Below, one piece after another: positions 9,107 through 16,983 of a DNA stretch of 45,895 bases. The notes beneath the pieces were generated by a model. That model worked only from the letters and a program-made list of their open reading frames with translations. It was not told the DNA's origin and searched no databases. Where the stretch lies: the NCBI RefSeq assembly GCF_902859895.1, contig NZ_CADIKM010000035.1, positions 1 through 45,895 on the forward strand. Direction: 5' to 3'. Position 1 is the stretch's first letter. The number at the start of each line of letters is the position of its first letter. This stretch comes from Pararobbsia alpina. GTDB lineage: Bacteria; Pseudomonadota; Gammaproteobacteria; Burkholderiales; Burkholderiaceae. The translations under genes were made by a program, and so were the position numbers.

Positions 9107-9130
9107 AGATGGTGAATAAGGTAAGGATAT

Positions 9131-9289
9131 GACTACCCCTACGTAAGTCAGCGCCGAAACGTGAACCCTCACCGCGGAATGATCACCATGAGCATGCGCG
9201 AACTCGAGCGGCTCAAGTCGATCGGAGCCGCCGATCACCGACTCGGGGTTTATCAAGCGGCTGAGCGCTTGGTTGGCGTGCCGCGGTAG
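9131..9289 (+). pseudogene. ISNCY-type transposase 5' remnant
   Basis: The frame from the ATG at 9188 to the TAG at 9289 reads MSMRELERLKSIGAADHRLG and on through QAAERL, which resembles the N-terminus of ISNCY transposases that are common in Burkholderia. It stops after 33 codons, while the intact enzyme has over 400. The bases from about 9131 look like the matching left-end leader. No rest of the element or target duplication was seen, so this is a dead relic just past the efflux operon. Confidence 0.6.
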
Positions 9290-9327
9290 GATGCGCCGAA
9301 AGCTTGCCGTGCCCTTGCGGTCCCGTA

Positions 9328-9456
9328 CTACAGCGCGCGCTGAACGGTACGGGCCGAACCCGTAATGTCCTCACCGAGGCCGGCCACCGTGTTGCAGCCC
9401 GTCAACGAAAGCAAAACACCCAACAGCGACAACACCGCCACGCAACGTCCAAACAT
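9328..9456 (-). CDS. Entericidin-like small lipoprotein
   Basis: A 42-residue gene too short for usual ORF cut-offs. It starts MFGRCVAVLSLLGVLLSL, has a lipobox ending LTGC (Cys about 21), then NTVAGLGEDI and a short basic tail. The N-T-V-x-G-x-G-x-D pattern after the acylated Cys is that of the entericidin A/B family, small membrane lipoproteins linked to stress and cell lysis. An AGGTG ribosome site stands five bases before the ATG. A TTGACA hexamer on the minus strand (9510-9515) could be a -35 element, but the matching -10 is weak. It lies downstream of cynS on the same strand and is probably transcribed on its own. Confidence 0.75.
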   Translation of the reverse strand: MFGRCVAVLSLLGVLLSLTGCNTVAGLGEDITGSARTVQRAL

Positions 9457-9814
9457 ACGCACCTCATGCTTTATAGGATAAGTGAATTGAAACACGCGTT
9501 TTTCTGTGGTGTCAATTCAGCGCTTCCGTATGAGCGTGCCAGGTTCAGTCAGTCTCGCGCTGCTTCTCATTGAAATCGACCACCGTGATATGGCCGACCT
9601 CTCTAACGTCTTATCCGCAAACGGAATTTCTTCAAGTGATCGTCGAAGACCACGGGTAAGTGCAAGTATCTGTGTGCGAGGACGTTACGCATCCGTTCTC
9701 GCCCGCCTCGCTTAGACCCGAAGTGGTCATGTCGCCATTGAGCCAAATGCAAGCCTGCTATTCGGCCCAATCCCCGCCACTTCAAATAAGCCTCGACAGA
9801 CAGCGTTCGTACGT
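9457..9814. other. Gap between entericidin gene and cynS
   Basis: A 60-codon minus-strand frame at 9603-9785 ends in a basic stretch (HLPVVFDDHLKKFRLRIRR). I do not recognise it and see no clear ribosome site. It may be decayed mobile DNA next to the ISNCY fragment. The rest is non-coding. Confidence 0.3.
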
Positions 9815-10264
9815 TTAGTACGTCTTGTACGGCAGGAACTTGCCGGACAGCAACACCTTGACGCGGTCGCCTTTCGGATCCGCCTCACGCTGGATATCCA
9901 TCGAAAAATCGATCGCGCTCATGATGCCGTCGCCGAACTCTTCGTGAATCAGTTCCTTGATCGTCGTGCCATACACGTTGACGATTTCGTACCAGCGGTA
10001 GATCAGCGGATCGGTCGGCACCGCGGTCTCGAGCGAACCCTTGTACGGCACGATCTGCAACCACGCCACGGCTTCGTCCGACAGCCCGAAAATCTTGCCG
10101 GCAATTTCCGCCTGCTGCTTGTTGAAGGTCATCTGGCCGAGGCAGGCAGCTGTCGTCCACTCCTTGCTCTGGCCGATCTTCTCGGCGATCTCACTCCACT
10201 TCAGGCCCTTCGCGACCTTGGCGGAAACGATCATCTGCGTCACTTCATTGCGGCTGGAAATCAT
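9815..10264 (-). CDS. cynS: Cyanate hydratase (cyanase)
   Basis: 149 residues, normal family length. Cyanase converts cyanate plus bicarbonate to ammonia and CO2 as a cytoplasmic decamer. The N-terminal helical domain (SEIAEKIGQSKEWTTAACLG) and the C-terminal catalytic domain are complete. The active-site triad is visible as Arg90 and Glu93 in IYRWYEIVNVYG and Ser116 in DGIMSAIDFSM, corresponding to R96/E99/S122 of the E. coli enzyme. I chose the ATG at 10264 because it has an AAGGAA site and the right N-terminus. The frame stays open 36 codons further up. It is the last gene of the sigma-54 driven cluster, 136 bp after the rubredoxin reductase. No cynT or cynR is nearby, which is unusual for cyanase. 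Confidence 0.95.
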   Translation of the reverse strand: MISSRNEVTQMIVSAKVAKGLKWSEIAEKIGQSKEWTTAACLGQMTFNKQQAEIAGKIFGLSDEAVAWLQIVPYKGSLETAVPTDPLIYRWYEIVNVYGTTIKELIHEEFGDGIMSAIDFSMDIQREADPKGDRVKVLLSGKFLPYKTY

Positions 10265-10400
10265 GGTTGGTTCCTTGGTTAAGAGATCAGGCAATCGCCT
10301 TGAGATAGAGTCCGGCACGATAGGGGTGCCGAGCGTACCGCCAGGATCGAACAGTTGATAGCGCTTGCCCACATGGTTTTCGATGCGTGAGGGTTGGGTG

Positions 10401-11825
10401 TCAGGCCGCGAGCTCGATGCGCCGACTGCCGACCGTCAACGACGAAACAATCTCCCCGTCACGGTACTGCGCCATCGCGAGGTGTTCGTCATCTTCTTCG
10501 ACGATCTGCCAGTCCAGTTCGCGCGAAGGCATGCCCCGCACGACGATCGGCGTCGAGCGCGTCTTCACGCGGATCACGGGCGGCTCGTGATGATAACCTG
10601 CGTGTTCGAAGCCGCTCACCGCGTGCGCAATCGCTGCGGCCTGCGCGGCAATCGGGTCGATGAAGCGGCATGGCTCGCCGGCAAAGCTGATACAGTCGCC
10701 GAGCGCATAGACATCCGGCACGCTGGTCCGCAGCGTCCTCTTGTCGACGACGATGCCGTGCGCGAATTCGAGTCCTGCCATTCTCGCAAGGCGCCCTTCG
10801 GTGGCGAGCCCCGTTGCACACAGCACGAGATCGACGGCAATGCGCTCGCCGTGCTGCGTGGTGATCACCTTTTCGCTTTGCATCGCGCGGACATTCGCGA
10901 GAGGGCTTCCCGAACTCGCCTCGCTCGTGCGCTGTGCGGCGCACGCATCGGTCGCACGCTGTTCGTCGACGCTCGCCCTGCGTCCGGGCAGAAAGCGGAT
11001 GCCTAACCGCGTCCAGTTGGCAAGCAAGCGGCGCGACGCGGGCACCGGCAACAGCGCCGCGAGGGGCCTGTCGCTCACTTCGAGCACGGTGACCGTATGT
11101 CCCGCTCGAGCCAGGTCTTCCGCCAGCTCGCAGCCAATCAGTCCCGCGCCGATCACTGCCACGCGTACCGGCCCCGCTTCCAACTGCCGTTGCATGCGGC
11201 TCCACATCGACAGATCGTTGACGCGCCAGCACAACTCGCGTGGCAACCCTGACGGCACGATCGGCCGCGCCCCCTGGGCGAGAATCAGTTGCCGGTAACG
11301 GAACGTGCCCGCCGTCGTGCGCAGCTGGCGCAGCGCCGGCGACAGCCCGATCGCGTAGGCATGGGCGACCAGCCGTATGCCGAGGCGCGTTGCCGCGGCT
11401 TGACCGCTCTCGAATACGAGCCGCTCCGGTGTGCGTTTTTCGCTCAGCGAGACCGACAGTTCCGGCTTGCGGTAACGGTCCGCCGAACAGGCGCTCACGA
11501 GCGTGATCGATACGTCCGGATCGAGCGCCCGGAGTGCTTCGACGGCTGACCAGCCCGCCGTACCGCCGCCGACCACGATCACCCCAGGCGAGCGCGACGG
11601 CGTGACGAGAGCCGGCGCGCGCACTGTTGCACTGACTTCAACCGGCTGGTAAAACACAAAATCCGCTTTAGTCACCCCACAAAGCGGGCACTCCCAGTCC
11701 TCCGGGATGTCGTCGAAGCGTGTACCGGCCGCAATGCCGCTATCAGGGTCCCCCAGTTCTTCGTCATAAATCACGCCGCACGCGCGGCAGACGTATTTCT
11801 TCCAGTCGGCAATCGCGACGCTCAT
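10401..11825 (-). CDS. Rubredoxin-fused FAD-dependent NAD(P)H oxidoreductase
   Basis: 474 residues in two parts. Residues 1-58 form a complete rubredoxin: C13-x2-C16 and C46-PL-C49, with DWECPLCG, binding one Fe. From about residue 70 there is a two-dinucleotide FAD/NAD reductase: [19 protein letters not shown] (FAD site), [18 protein letters not shown] (NAD site) and [17 protein letters not shown] (FAD closing motif). The protein should pass electrons from NAD(P)H through FAD to its own rubredoxin. The start overlaps the upstream stop (ATGA), so it is coupled to the acyl-CoA dehydrogenase-like gene. That flavoprotein is the obvious electron partner or co-factor donor, by inference. Confidence 0.9.
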   Translation of the reverse strand: MSVAIADWKKYVCRACGVIYDEELGDPDSGIAAGTRFDDIPEDWECPLCGVTKADFVFYQPVEVSATVRAPALVTPSRSPGVIVVGGGTAGWSAVEALRALDPDVSITLVSACSADRYRKPELSVSLSEKRTPERLVFESGQAAATRLGIRLVAHAYAIGLSPALRQLRTTAGTFRYRQLILAQGARPIVPSGLPRELCWRVNDLSMWSRMQRQLEAGPVRVAVIGAGLIGCELAEDLARAGHTVTVLEVSDRPLAALLPVPASRRLLANWTRLGIRFLPGRRASVDEQRATDACAAQRTSEASSGSPLANVRAMQSEKVITTQHGERIAVDLVLCATGLATEGRLARMAGLEFAHGIVVDKRTLRTSVPDVYALGDCISFAGEPCRFIDPIAAQAAAIAHAVSGFEHAGYHHEPPVIRVKTRSTPIVVRGMPSRELDWQIVEEDDEHLAMAQYRDGEIVSSLTVGSRRIELAA

Positions 11826-12961
11826 GCAGGAAGCTCCTCGGCCGAAAGACGAGCCATTTCCCAACGCAGATGCTTGATCGCGGGCGTGACGATCGCCACG
11901 AAGTGCGACTCGCGAATCCGCCGCTGCGGCGCCGCGCTCATCAGATAACCGCGCGCGCCCTGGTGCAGCAGCGAGGCCTGCGCCGCACGCAACGCCAGTT
12001 CCGCGCCGCGCGCACGCAGATCGAGCACCTCCAGCAGATAGTCGGTGCTGCCGTCGTAAGCGGTGCGGGCAAGTCGCTGCGTATCGCGCACCGCCTCGTC
12101 GAGTTCGGCCGTGAGTTCGTCCGGCCGGTCGTGCAGAAAGCGATTCACGTGACCGAGCACCGGCTCGACTTCGAGACTCGAATCGATACTGCCCTGCGCA
12201 ATGCCCAACGTTATGCCGACCTGCAACAGGATGAATGCCGCCTTGATCCGCGCGACGAATGGCCGCGCCGGATCGGCAATCAGCTCGGCTTCGCCGACGA
12301 AATAGTTGGTGAGCTTGATGCCCCACGTGCTGGTGCCTTCCATCCCGGAGAACATCGGGCAGTGGCGCAACTCGACCCGCTCGTCGCAGTTCAGCAGGAA
12401 CATCACCTCATGCGAGACCGAACCGTCACCGCGATGCACGGCGGCGATCGCGCCGCAATACTGGCCGCGGCCGATATGACTGACCCATGGCAGCGTGCCA
12501 TTGATCAGATAACCACCTGGCGTGAGCGTGGCGCGGAACGACATGGGCTCGATGCCCGAGAACGCCTTCATCGGGTTCGACAGCGCGGTGCCGCCGAACG
12601 TCAGGCCACGGGCATGCGCCTCGAGCCGCGCGCCGCCCAGATGCGGGTTGCCGGACTGCTCCATGTACAGCCCGCAGACATCATGGGCCCACATCAGGAA
12701 GCCGGTCGAGCCACACGCCCGGCTCGCTTCCTGCATGGCGGCGAGAGACAGCCCAAAGCGCGCGCCGTACCGGTCGAGGTGAACGCCGAGCGCGCCTGCC
12801 GCGCCCAGCTCGCCCATGATGTCCAGGGGGTAGAGCCCTTCGCCGTCGATCCGCGGCGCGGCCGCCGCGAGCGGGCCGCGAGCGATCGCGGCAACGCGCG
12901 CCAGTACCGTTTCATCACACCAGGTGTGCGGGCTGGACTCTTCTGCTACCACGTGTTCCAT
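11822..12961 (-). CDS. Acyl-CoA dehydrogenase-like flavoprotein
   Basis: 379 residues, the usual length of the superfamily. The N-terminal helical domain, a beta domain with [15 protein letters not shown], and a C-terminal helical bundle follow family order. An early block, [20 protein letters not shown], resembles the family substrate/flavin region. I could not identify a catalytic Glu with confidence, so it may be a monooxygenase- or oxidase-type member (as in DszC/SfnB relatives) rather than a beta-oxidation enzyme. ATG with an AAGGAAA site. Its neighbours are an OsmC-like gene 67 bp upstream and a rubredoxin reductase overlapping downstream. No CoA ligase or other fatty-acid gene is present, which argues against fatty-acid oxidation. 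Confidence 0.8.
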   Translation of the reverse strand: MEHVVAEESSPHTWCDETVLARVAAIARGPLAAAAPRIDGEGLYPLDIMGELGAAGALGVHLDRYGARFGLSLAAMQEASRACGSTGFLMWAHDVCGLYMEQSGNPHLGGARLEAHARGLTFGGTALSNPMKAFSGIEPMSFRATLTPGGYLINGTLPWVSHIGRGQYCGAIAAVHRGDGSVSHEVMFLLNCDERVELRHCPMFSGMEGTSTWGIKLTNYFVGEAELIADPARPFVARIKAAFILLQVGITLGIAQGSIDSSLEVEPVLGHVNRFLHDRPDELTAELDEAVRDTQRLARTAYDGSTDYLLEVLDLRARGAELALRAAQASLLHQGARGYLMSAAPQRRIRESHFVAIVTPAIKHLRWEMARLSAEELPA

Positions 12962-13028
12962 GTTGGCTTTCCTTGCGGGTAGCTGGGGCGGCCGCTATGC
13001 GCGGCGCAGACGAGGAAAGCGAGACGCA

Positions 13029-13583
13029 TTAGTCAGCGAGCGTGACGGTCATGGGAATCGGATTGCGCATCGAGTTTGCAACCGGCGAAAAGTAGTTTGC
13101 GCGACGAACGATGTCGTCAAGTTCCTCGCGCGTCGCGTCGCCTTCGATCACGATCTTCACGCGGATCGCCTGGAAGCCCATCTGCGCCGATTCCATGTCG
13201 GCGCCGCCTGCGCCCCATGCAGCCGGATTGCCGATATCCGCTTCGAGGAACACCTCGAGCTTCGACAGCTTGACCTGCTTCCACGTCGCGACGGCCGTGA
13301 TGCCGACCGCGAGGCAGCCGCCGAGACCGGACAGCACGATCTCGCCCGGCGCCGGCGCGGTGTCTTCACCGAACAAATGCAGCGGTTCATCGACGACGAC
13401 AGGCGCATGGTTGCCGACGTAGCTCAACGAGCGGTATTGACCTTGCATGACCGTGTGCACGTTGTTCTTGCCGCGCATTCCGGGATTGTTGCGGCCCTTT
13501 TCGGCGAAGACCATCAGCCCATCGCGGTCGATCGCCCGCAGATAGGTGGAAACGGTCGTAGCAGTATCGTTGACGGTGTTCAA
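13029..13583 (-). CDS. OsmC-like protein with altered second cysteine
   Basis: 184 residues, OsmC/Ohr superfamily, whose typical members reduce organic hydroperoxides with a pair of cysteines. The first Cys is kept (Cys90 in LSGLGGCLAVGITAV). At the second position the motif reads YFSPVANSM, so Ser166 stands where Cys is usual (CPV). The start codon is TTG, preceded by AGGAG at six bases. An ATG start in frame is not available upstream of the conserved region. It is the first gene of the operon, about 78 bp below the -12 element of a sigma-54 promoter. Either a one-Cys peroxidase or a non-peroxidase use of the fold is possible. Confidence 0.85.
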   Translation of the reverse strand: MNTVNDTATTVSTYLRAIDRDGLMVFAEKGRNNPGMRGKNNVHTVMQGQYRSLSYVGNHAPVVVDEPLHLFGEDTAPAPGEIVLSGLGGCLAVGITAVATWKQVKLSKLEVFLEADIGNPAAWGAGGADMESAQMGFQAIRVKIVIEGDATREELDDIVRRANYFSPVANSMRNPIPMTVTLAD

Positions 13584-13660
13584 GTGACGCTCCTGATGCG
13601 TGAATGGTGAAAGAGCGGCCGTCGCATCAGGTGTGACGCGGCGCCGACAACTTCGTTACC

Positions 13661-13675
13661 GCAATAGGCGTGCCA
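13661..13675 (-). promoter_or_regulatory. Sigma-54 (-24/-12) promoter of the osmC-cynS cluster
   Basis: On the minus strand the sequence reads TGGCAC-GCCTA-TTGC, an essentially perfect match to the RpoN consensus TGGCAC-N5-TTGC. It points at the osmC-like gene and lies just after the gene for a sigma-54 activator. Transcription should start about 12 bases further on, near 13650. Confidence 0.85.
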
Positions 13676-13777
13676 GTTTGGTGATGTGTCGTCGGAAGGC
13701 TTTTCTGGCGGGGTTTCGGGCCATACACGCGGTGCCCCCACGACGTCTCGGGTTTTGCGCAATCCGTCATCGAACCG

Positions 13778-13801
13778 ACATTGTCGACATTGTTAACATT
13801 G
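13778..13801. promoter_or_regulatory. Triple 9-bp direct repeat, likely activator-binding site
   Basis: ACATTG occurs at 13778, 13787 and 13796, an exact 9-bp period. The same bases hold two palindromes, TGTCGACA (13782-13789) and TGTTAACA (13791-13798). The site is about 105-130 bp upstream of the sigma-54 promoter, the usual distance for an enhancer bound by an NtrC/NifA-class activator. Confidence 0.55.
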
Positions 13802-13833
13802 ATCATCCAGAAGTGGATGTGCCGGACCCACTG

Positions 13834-15480
13834 TCAGTCGCTCGCCAGGCCGAGCTTTTGCCAGCGGTAGGTGAACTGGCGCGAGGTCATGCCCAGTCTT
13901 TGCGCCGCACGCGATTTGTTGCCGCCGCACTGTTCGAGCGCGTCGACGAGCGCCTTCGCCGGATGCGAGCTGACACGCTGGTAGGGCCGAAGCGGCAGCG
14001 CCGCACGGTAGCTCACTGGATCATGCAAGGAAATGTCCAGCGCCCCACCCTGCCCGTGCACGACAGCCGCCGGATGTGCCGACGCGTGCGCAAGGTCATC
14101 CGTCGCGCACGACGGCAGCAGCCGGCCAATATCCGCTGCCTCGAGCAGCGGCTTCTCCGCCAGCAACACGATCCGCTCGATGAAATTGGTCAACTCGCGG
14201 ATATTGCCGGGCCACGGATACTCCTCGAGCCGATCCAGCGCCGCCGCCGTGAGATTGACGTTGCGCTGGTTGAGTTGATTCGTATGACTGATGAAATGCA
14301 GTGCGAGGACGCGAATATCCTGGCGGCGTTCAGCGAGCGACGGCAGGTGGATCGGAATCACATTGAGCCGGTAGTACAGGTCCTGGCGGAAGGTGCCGCG
14401 CGCCACATCGCGTTGCAAATCACGATTGGTGGCCGCGACGAGCCGTACATCGACCCGGATCTCCGCCCTGCCACCGAGGCGCGTGATGGTCCCTTCCTGA
14501 AGCGTGCGCAACAGCTTGGTCTGCATCGTCAGCGGCAGTTCGCCGATCTCGTCGAGAAAGAGCGTCCCTTTGCAGGCTTGCTCGAACCAGCCGGCACGCA
14601 TGCTGTTCGCGCCCGTGAACGCGCCGCGTTCGTAGCCGAACAGCTCGGACTCGAACAGCGTATCCGGTATCGCCGCGCAGTTGATCTTGATGAAAGCCCG
14701 GTCGCGGCGCGGACTCGCCAAGTGCAAGGCCCGTGCAAACAACTCCTTGCCGGTACCTGAGTCGCCGAGCAACAACACGCTTGCGGCGGAATCCGATACG
14801 CGCTCCAGTTCGGAAATCGCACGCAGCAAAGGCGGCGAGGTACCGAGGATTCCATAGCGGGCCGCCGCCGATTCGAGGGCACGCGCGAGCACGGCGTTCT
14901 GCTGTTCGAGCACGCGGGTTTTTTCCTCGAGGCCGGCTTCCAGCTGCAGCAGCTGCCCCGCCAGGGTCGCCAGAATGCGCAGCACCGTGATGTCGTCTGC
15001 CAGCGCACGCGAACGGTGGCGAATGCGGTGACACGCAAGCACGCCGATCGCCCTCCGTTCGATGACGATCGGCAGCGCGATGAACGCGACCGGGTCGGCA
15101 GGCAGCCGTGAACGATCAACCGCGCGAGCCAGAAAATCCGGCTCTCGATCGATGTCCTGGATGATCGTCAATTGGCCATGCTGCAGCACTCGCCCGGTGA
15201 TGCCTTCACCATACGCATACACACCTCGGCCGACTTCCTCGGCGGTCAGCCCGTACGCATACCGGATGCGCCCGCTGCGACGCGTTTCGTCCGCGAGCAC
15301 GATGCGGCCCCGGTTCAGTCCGAGCAGCTCGGACATCAGATGCAGCATTTCGCGCAACGCGGGCGCGGGGGACAGGCCTTTGCCGACCAGTGCCATCACC
15401 TGCTGCAACAGCAGCATTTCATGTTCGCGCCAGTAGCCGGCGGATGTGCTGTCGGCGGAGGCGTCAGATCGTGTTTGCAT
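13834..15480 (-). CDS. Sigma-54 dependent activator, GAF-AAA+-Fis (NifA-like)
   Basis: 548 residues. An N-terminal GAF domain (about residues 25-180) likely senses a small molecule or redox state. The central AAA+ domain has Walker A GDSGTGKE, the sigma-54 contact loop GAFTGA, Walker [12 protein letters not shown] and the arginine-finger region [11 protein letters not shown], all intact. The C-terminus has a Fis-type helix-turn-helix ([18 protein letters not shown]). The order resembles NifA/AnfA, but no nitrogen-fixation genes are here. Its stop lies 250 bp ahead of the osmC-like gene on the same strand, with a -24/-12 promoter and a repeat between them, so it almost certainly controls that cluster. 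Confidence 0.92.
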   Translation of the reverse strand: MQTRSDASADSTSAGYWREHEMLLLQQVMALVGKGLSPAPALREMLHLMSELLGLNRGRIVLADETRRSGRIRYAYGLTAEEVGRGVYAYGEGITGRVLQHGQLTIIQDIDREPDFLARAVDRSRLPADPVAFIALPIVIERRAIGVLACHRIRHRSRALADDITVLRILATLAGQLLQLEAGLEEKTRVLEQQNAVLARALESAAARYGILGTSPPLLRAISELERVSDSAASVLLLGDSGTGKELFARALHLASPRRDRAFIKINCAAIPDTLFESELFGYERGAFTGANSMRAGWFEQACKGTLFLDEIGELPLTMQTKLLRTLQEGTITRLGGRAEIRVDVRLVAATNRDLQRDVARGTFRQDLYYRLNVIPIHLPSLAERRQDIRVLALHFISHTNQLNQRNVNLTAAALDRLEEYPWPGNIRELTNFIERIVLLAEKPLLEAADIGRLLPSCATDDLAHASAHPAAVVHGQGGALDISLHDPVSYRAALPLRPYQRVSSHPAKALVDALEQCGGNKSRAAQRLGMTSRQFTYRWQKLGLASD

Positions 15481-15702
15481 GGGCGTCGGCCGCTGCGGTC
15501 GTGAGCGACACTTATTATTTCAGAACATCGAGATGCTCGCAGGCACACCAGCGGATTCACCAAGGTTCTGGCGGCGTGGGGTCTTCTCGGCTGGCAGCGC
15601 ATGGGCTTCGCGTGCCATCGACATCGCGGGCCAACTTCAGATAGCCGCATTCGGCCGGCTGCGCGCAGTCACGCGCAACACGCTTTTCTGCGCGCTGACC
15701 CC

Positions 15703-15733
15703 TTGACCTTCCAGCGGCGGGAAGCTTGAGGAT
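15703..15733 (+). promoter_or_regulatory. CueR-like operator/promoter upstream of DUF305 gene
   Basis: ACCTTCC-N7-GGAAGCT at 15706-15726 differs by one base from the CueR/HmrR box ACCTTCC-N7-GGAAGGT. A -35 hexamer TTGACC (15703-15708) and a weak -10 GAGGAT (15728-15733) are 19 bp apart, the long spacer that MerR-family activators act on. The DUF305 start codon is 78 bp further on. No cueR gene is adjacent. Confidence 0.55.
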
Positions 15734-15810
15734 CAGCATGTTCGGTCTCGGAAAAGGACCCGCTATCGCTGCGTCCAGCGATCAAATTAACCCCCTGTCA
15801 AGGAATTGAA

Positions 15811-16248
15811 ATGCAAGCTAACCGTTTGGTCACCATCCTTTCAACGAGCATCGGCATCGCATTGTCTCTCGCGGCATTCGAAGTGAGCGCGCAACCATCG
15901 GGAGCCATGGCGGATGGCCAGATGGCGAACGGGCAGATGGCGAACGACCAGATGGGCATGCCTGCACCAGCCGGCGATAGCCAGTCACCATCAACTCAAG
16001 CGTTTAAGCAAAACGCGGCGAGGATGATGAAAAATATGAGCGCACCCGCCTACACCGGAGATGCAGACGCAGACTTTGTGGCACACATGATCCCGCATCA
16101 TCAAGGTGCGGTGGATCAAGCCAAAGTGGAACTGAAGTATGGCGTAGATCCGAAAATGAGGGCACTGGCGGCAAACATTATCAAGACTCAGCAGGAAGAG
16201 ATTTCGTATATGAAACAATGGCAAGTCATGCACAAGAAGGGGATGTGA
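15811..16248 (+). CDS. DUF305 family secreted protein (CopM-like)
   Basis: 145 residues. A signal peptide (to about residue 28, ending VSAQ) is followed by a Met/Gln/Asn-rich repeat (GQMANGQMANDQMGM, with ADGQ just before), then the DUF305 core with HMIPHHQGAVDQAKVEL and MKQWQVMHKKGM. DUF305 proteins are periplasmic; some, such as CopM, bind copper through Met and His, and the Met-rich segment plus MIPHH motif here fit that. An AAGGA site precedes the ATG. The CueR-like operator upstream supports a copper role. Exact function is unproven. Confidence 0.88.
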   Translation: MQANRLVTILSTSIGIALSLAAFEVSAQPSGAMADGQMANGQMANDQMGMPAPAGDSQSPSTQAFKQNAARMMKNMSAPAYTGDADADFVAHMIPHHQGAVDQAKVELKYGVDPKMRALAANIIKTQQEEISYMKQWQVMHKKGM

Positions 16249-16451
16249 CGCGGCGGGAAGCCAAGACAAGTCTGCGCACAACCTGGGTAGCCAAACCGGC
16301 CAAAGCGTGTTCCGCCAGGCAGGATATCGGTATAGCTGGTAGATTGATTATCGGGGCATGACAACCTCGGGCACTCGAATGTGCGGCGCAAACGGGTGAT
16401 CCGATCGCTCGAGGAGATGCCAGGCAGTGAACCCTCTCAAGAGGAGTTAAC

Positions 16452-16706
16452 ATGAACTCGCTCAAGCTGCTTCTCGTTTCGTTTTCGTTCTCGCTTTGCG
16501 CTGCTGTTGCTCAAGCCCAAGATTCGTCGGCGCAACCTGCCCCGGCGACCAACACCACGAATGCGCCCCAGGACGCGCAAGGCAAGAACGCACAATGCAA
16601 GGGCTTCTTCTCGAGCTTCTTTCACCAGTTCAATACAAGCAGCAGCAGGCCGGCAGATAGTTGCGTAGGCCCCGCAAGCTTTTGCAACATCTACTTCGGT
16701 GGCTAA
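16452..16706 (+). CDS. Small secreted Cys-containing protein, unknown
   Basis: 84 residues. A clear signal peptide (MNSLKLLLVSFSFSLCAAVAQAQ) with cleavage near residue 23. The mature chain is Pro/Ala/Asn/Gln-rich, then has three Cys residues in QCKGFF, DSCVGP and SFCNIY. GAGGAG stands seven bases before the ATG. It lies 203 bp after the DUF305 gene, so the two could share a transcript. I do not recognise the family. The odd number of mature cysteines suggests either metal binding or an intermolecular disulfide, but this is inference. Confidence 0.6.
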   Translation: MNSLKLLLVSFSFSLCAAVAQAQDSSAQPAPATNTTNAPQDAQGKNAQCKGFFSSFFHQFNTSSSRPADSCVGPASFCNIYFGG

Positions 16707-16745
16707 GAGATTGCGCTTCCGACGTCTCAAGTCAGACTCGACATC

Positions 16746-16769
16746 TTCCCCTCCCTGAAGGAAGGGGAA
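16746..16769. terminator. Hairpin downstream of small secreted protein gene
   Basis: TTCCCCT pairs with AGGGGAA (7 bp), plus two inner pairs and a TGAA loop. There is no T-run after it, so it may be a processing or attenuating hairpin rather than a strong intrinsic terminator. Confidence 0.3.
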
Positions 16770-16983
16770 ACAACGTCAACACCCTCTTCTATTCTCCCCG
16801 GCCTGAAGCCAGACAGCCGGCGGCACGACCTTTCATCTTTGTATGCATCCATGCGCCACGGGACAAACCGCTATGAGAACGGTTGGCATTCTCGGTCACG
16901 CCTCGTTGCGGGGTCTTCGTGTGTTTTGACGGCACCATGGGTTACCGTACGCGTTGAGCAATCCGAGCGCGAGAGATAGTGCA

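Noticed and set aside
15738-15809. A 23-residue frame ending one base before the DUF305 start, possible leader peptide
   Set aside because: Its start would sit at or before the predicted transcription start from the CueR-like promoter, and no ribosome site precedes it.
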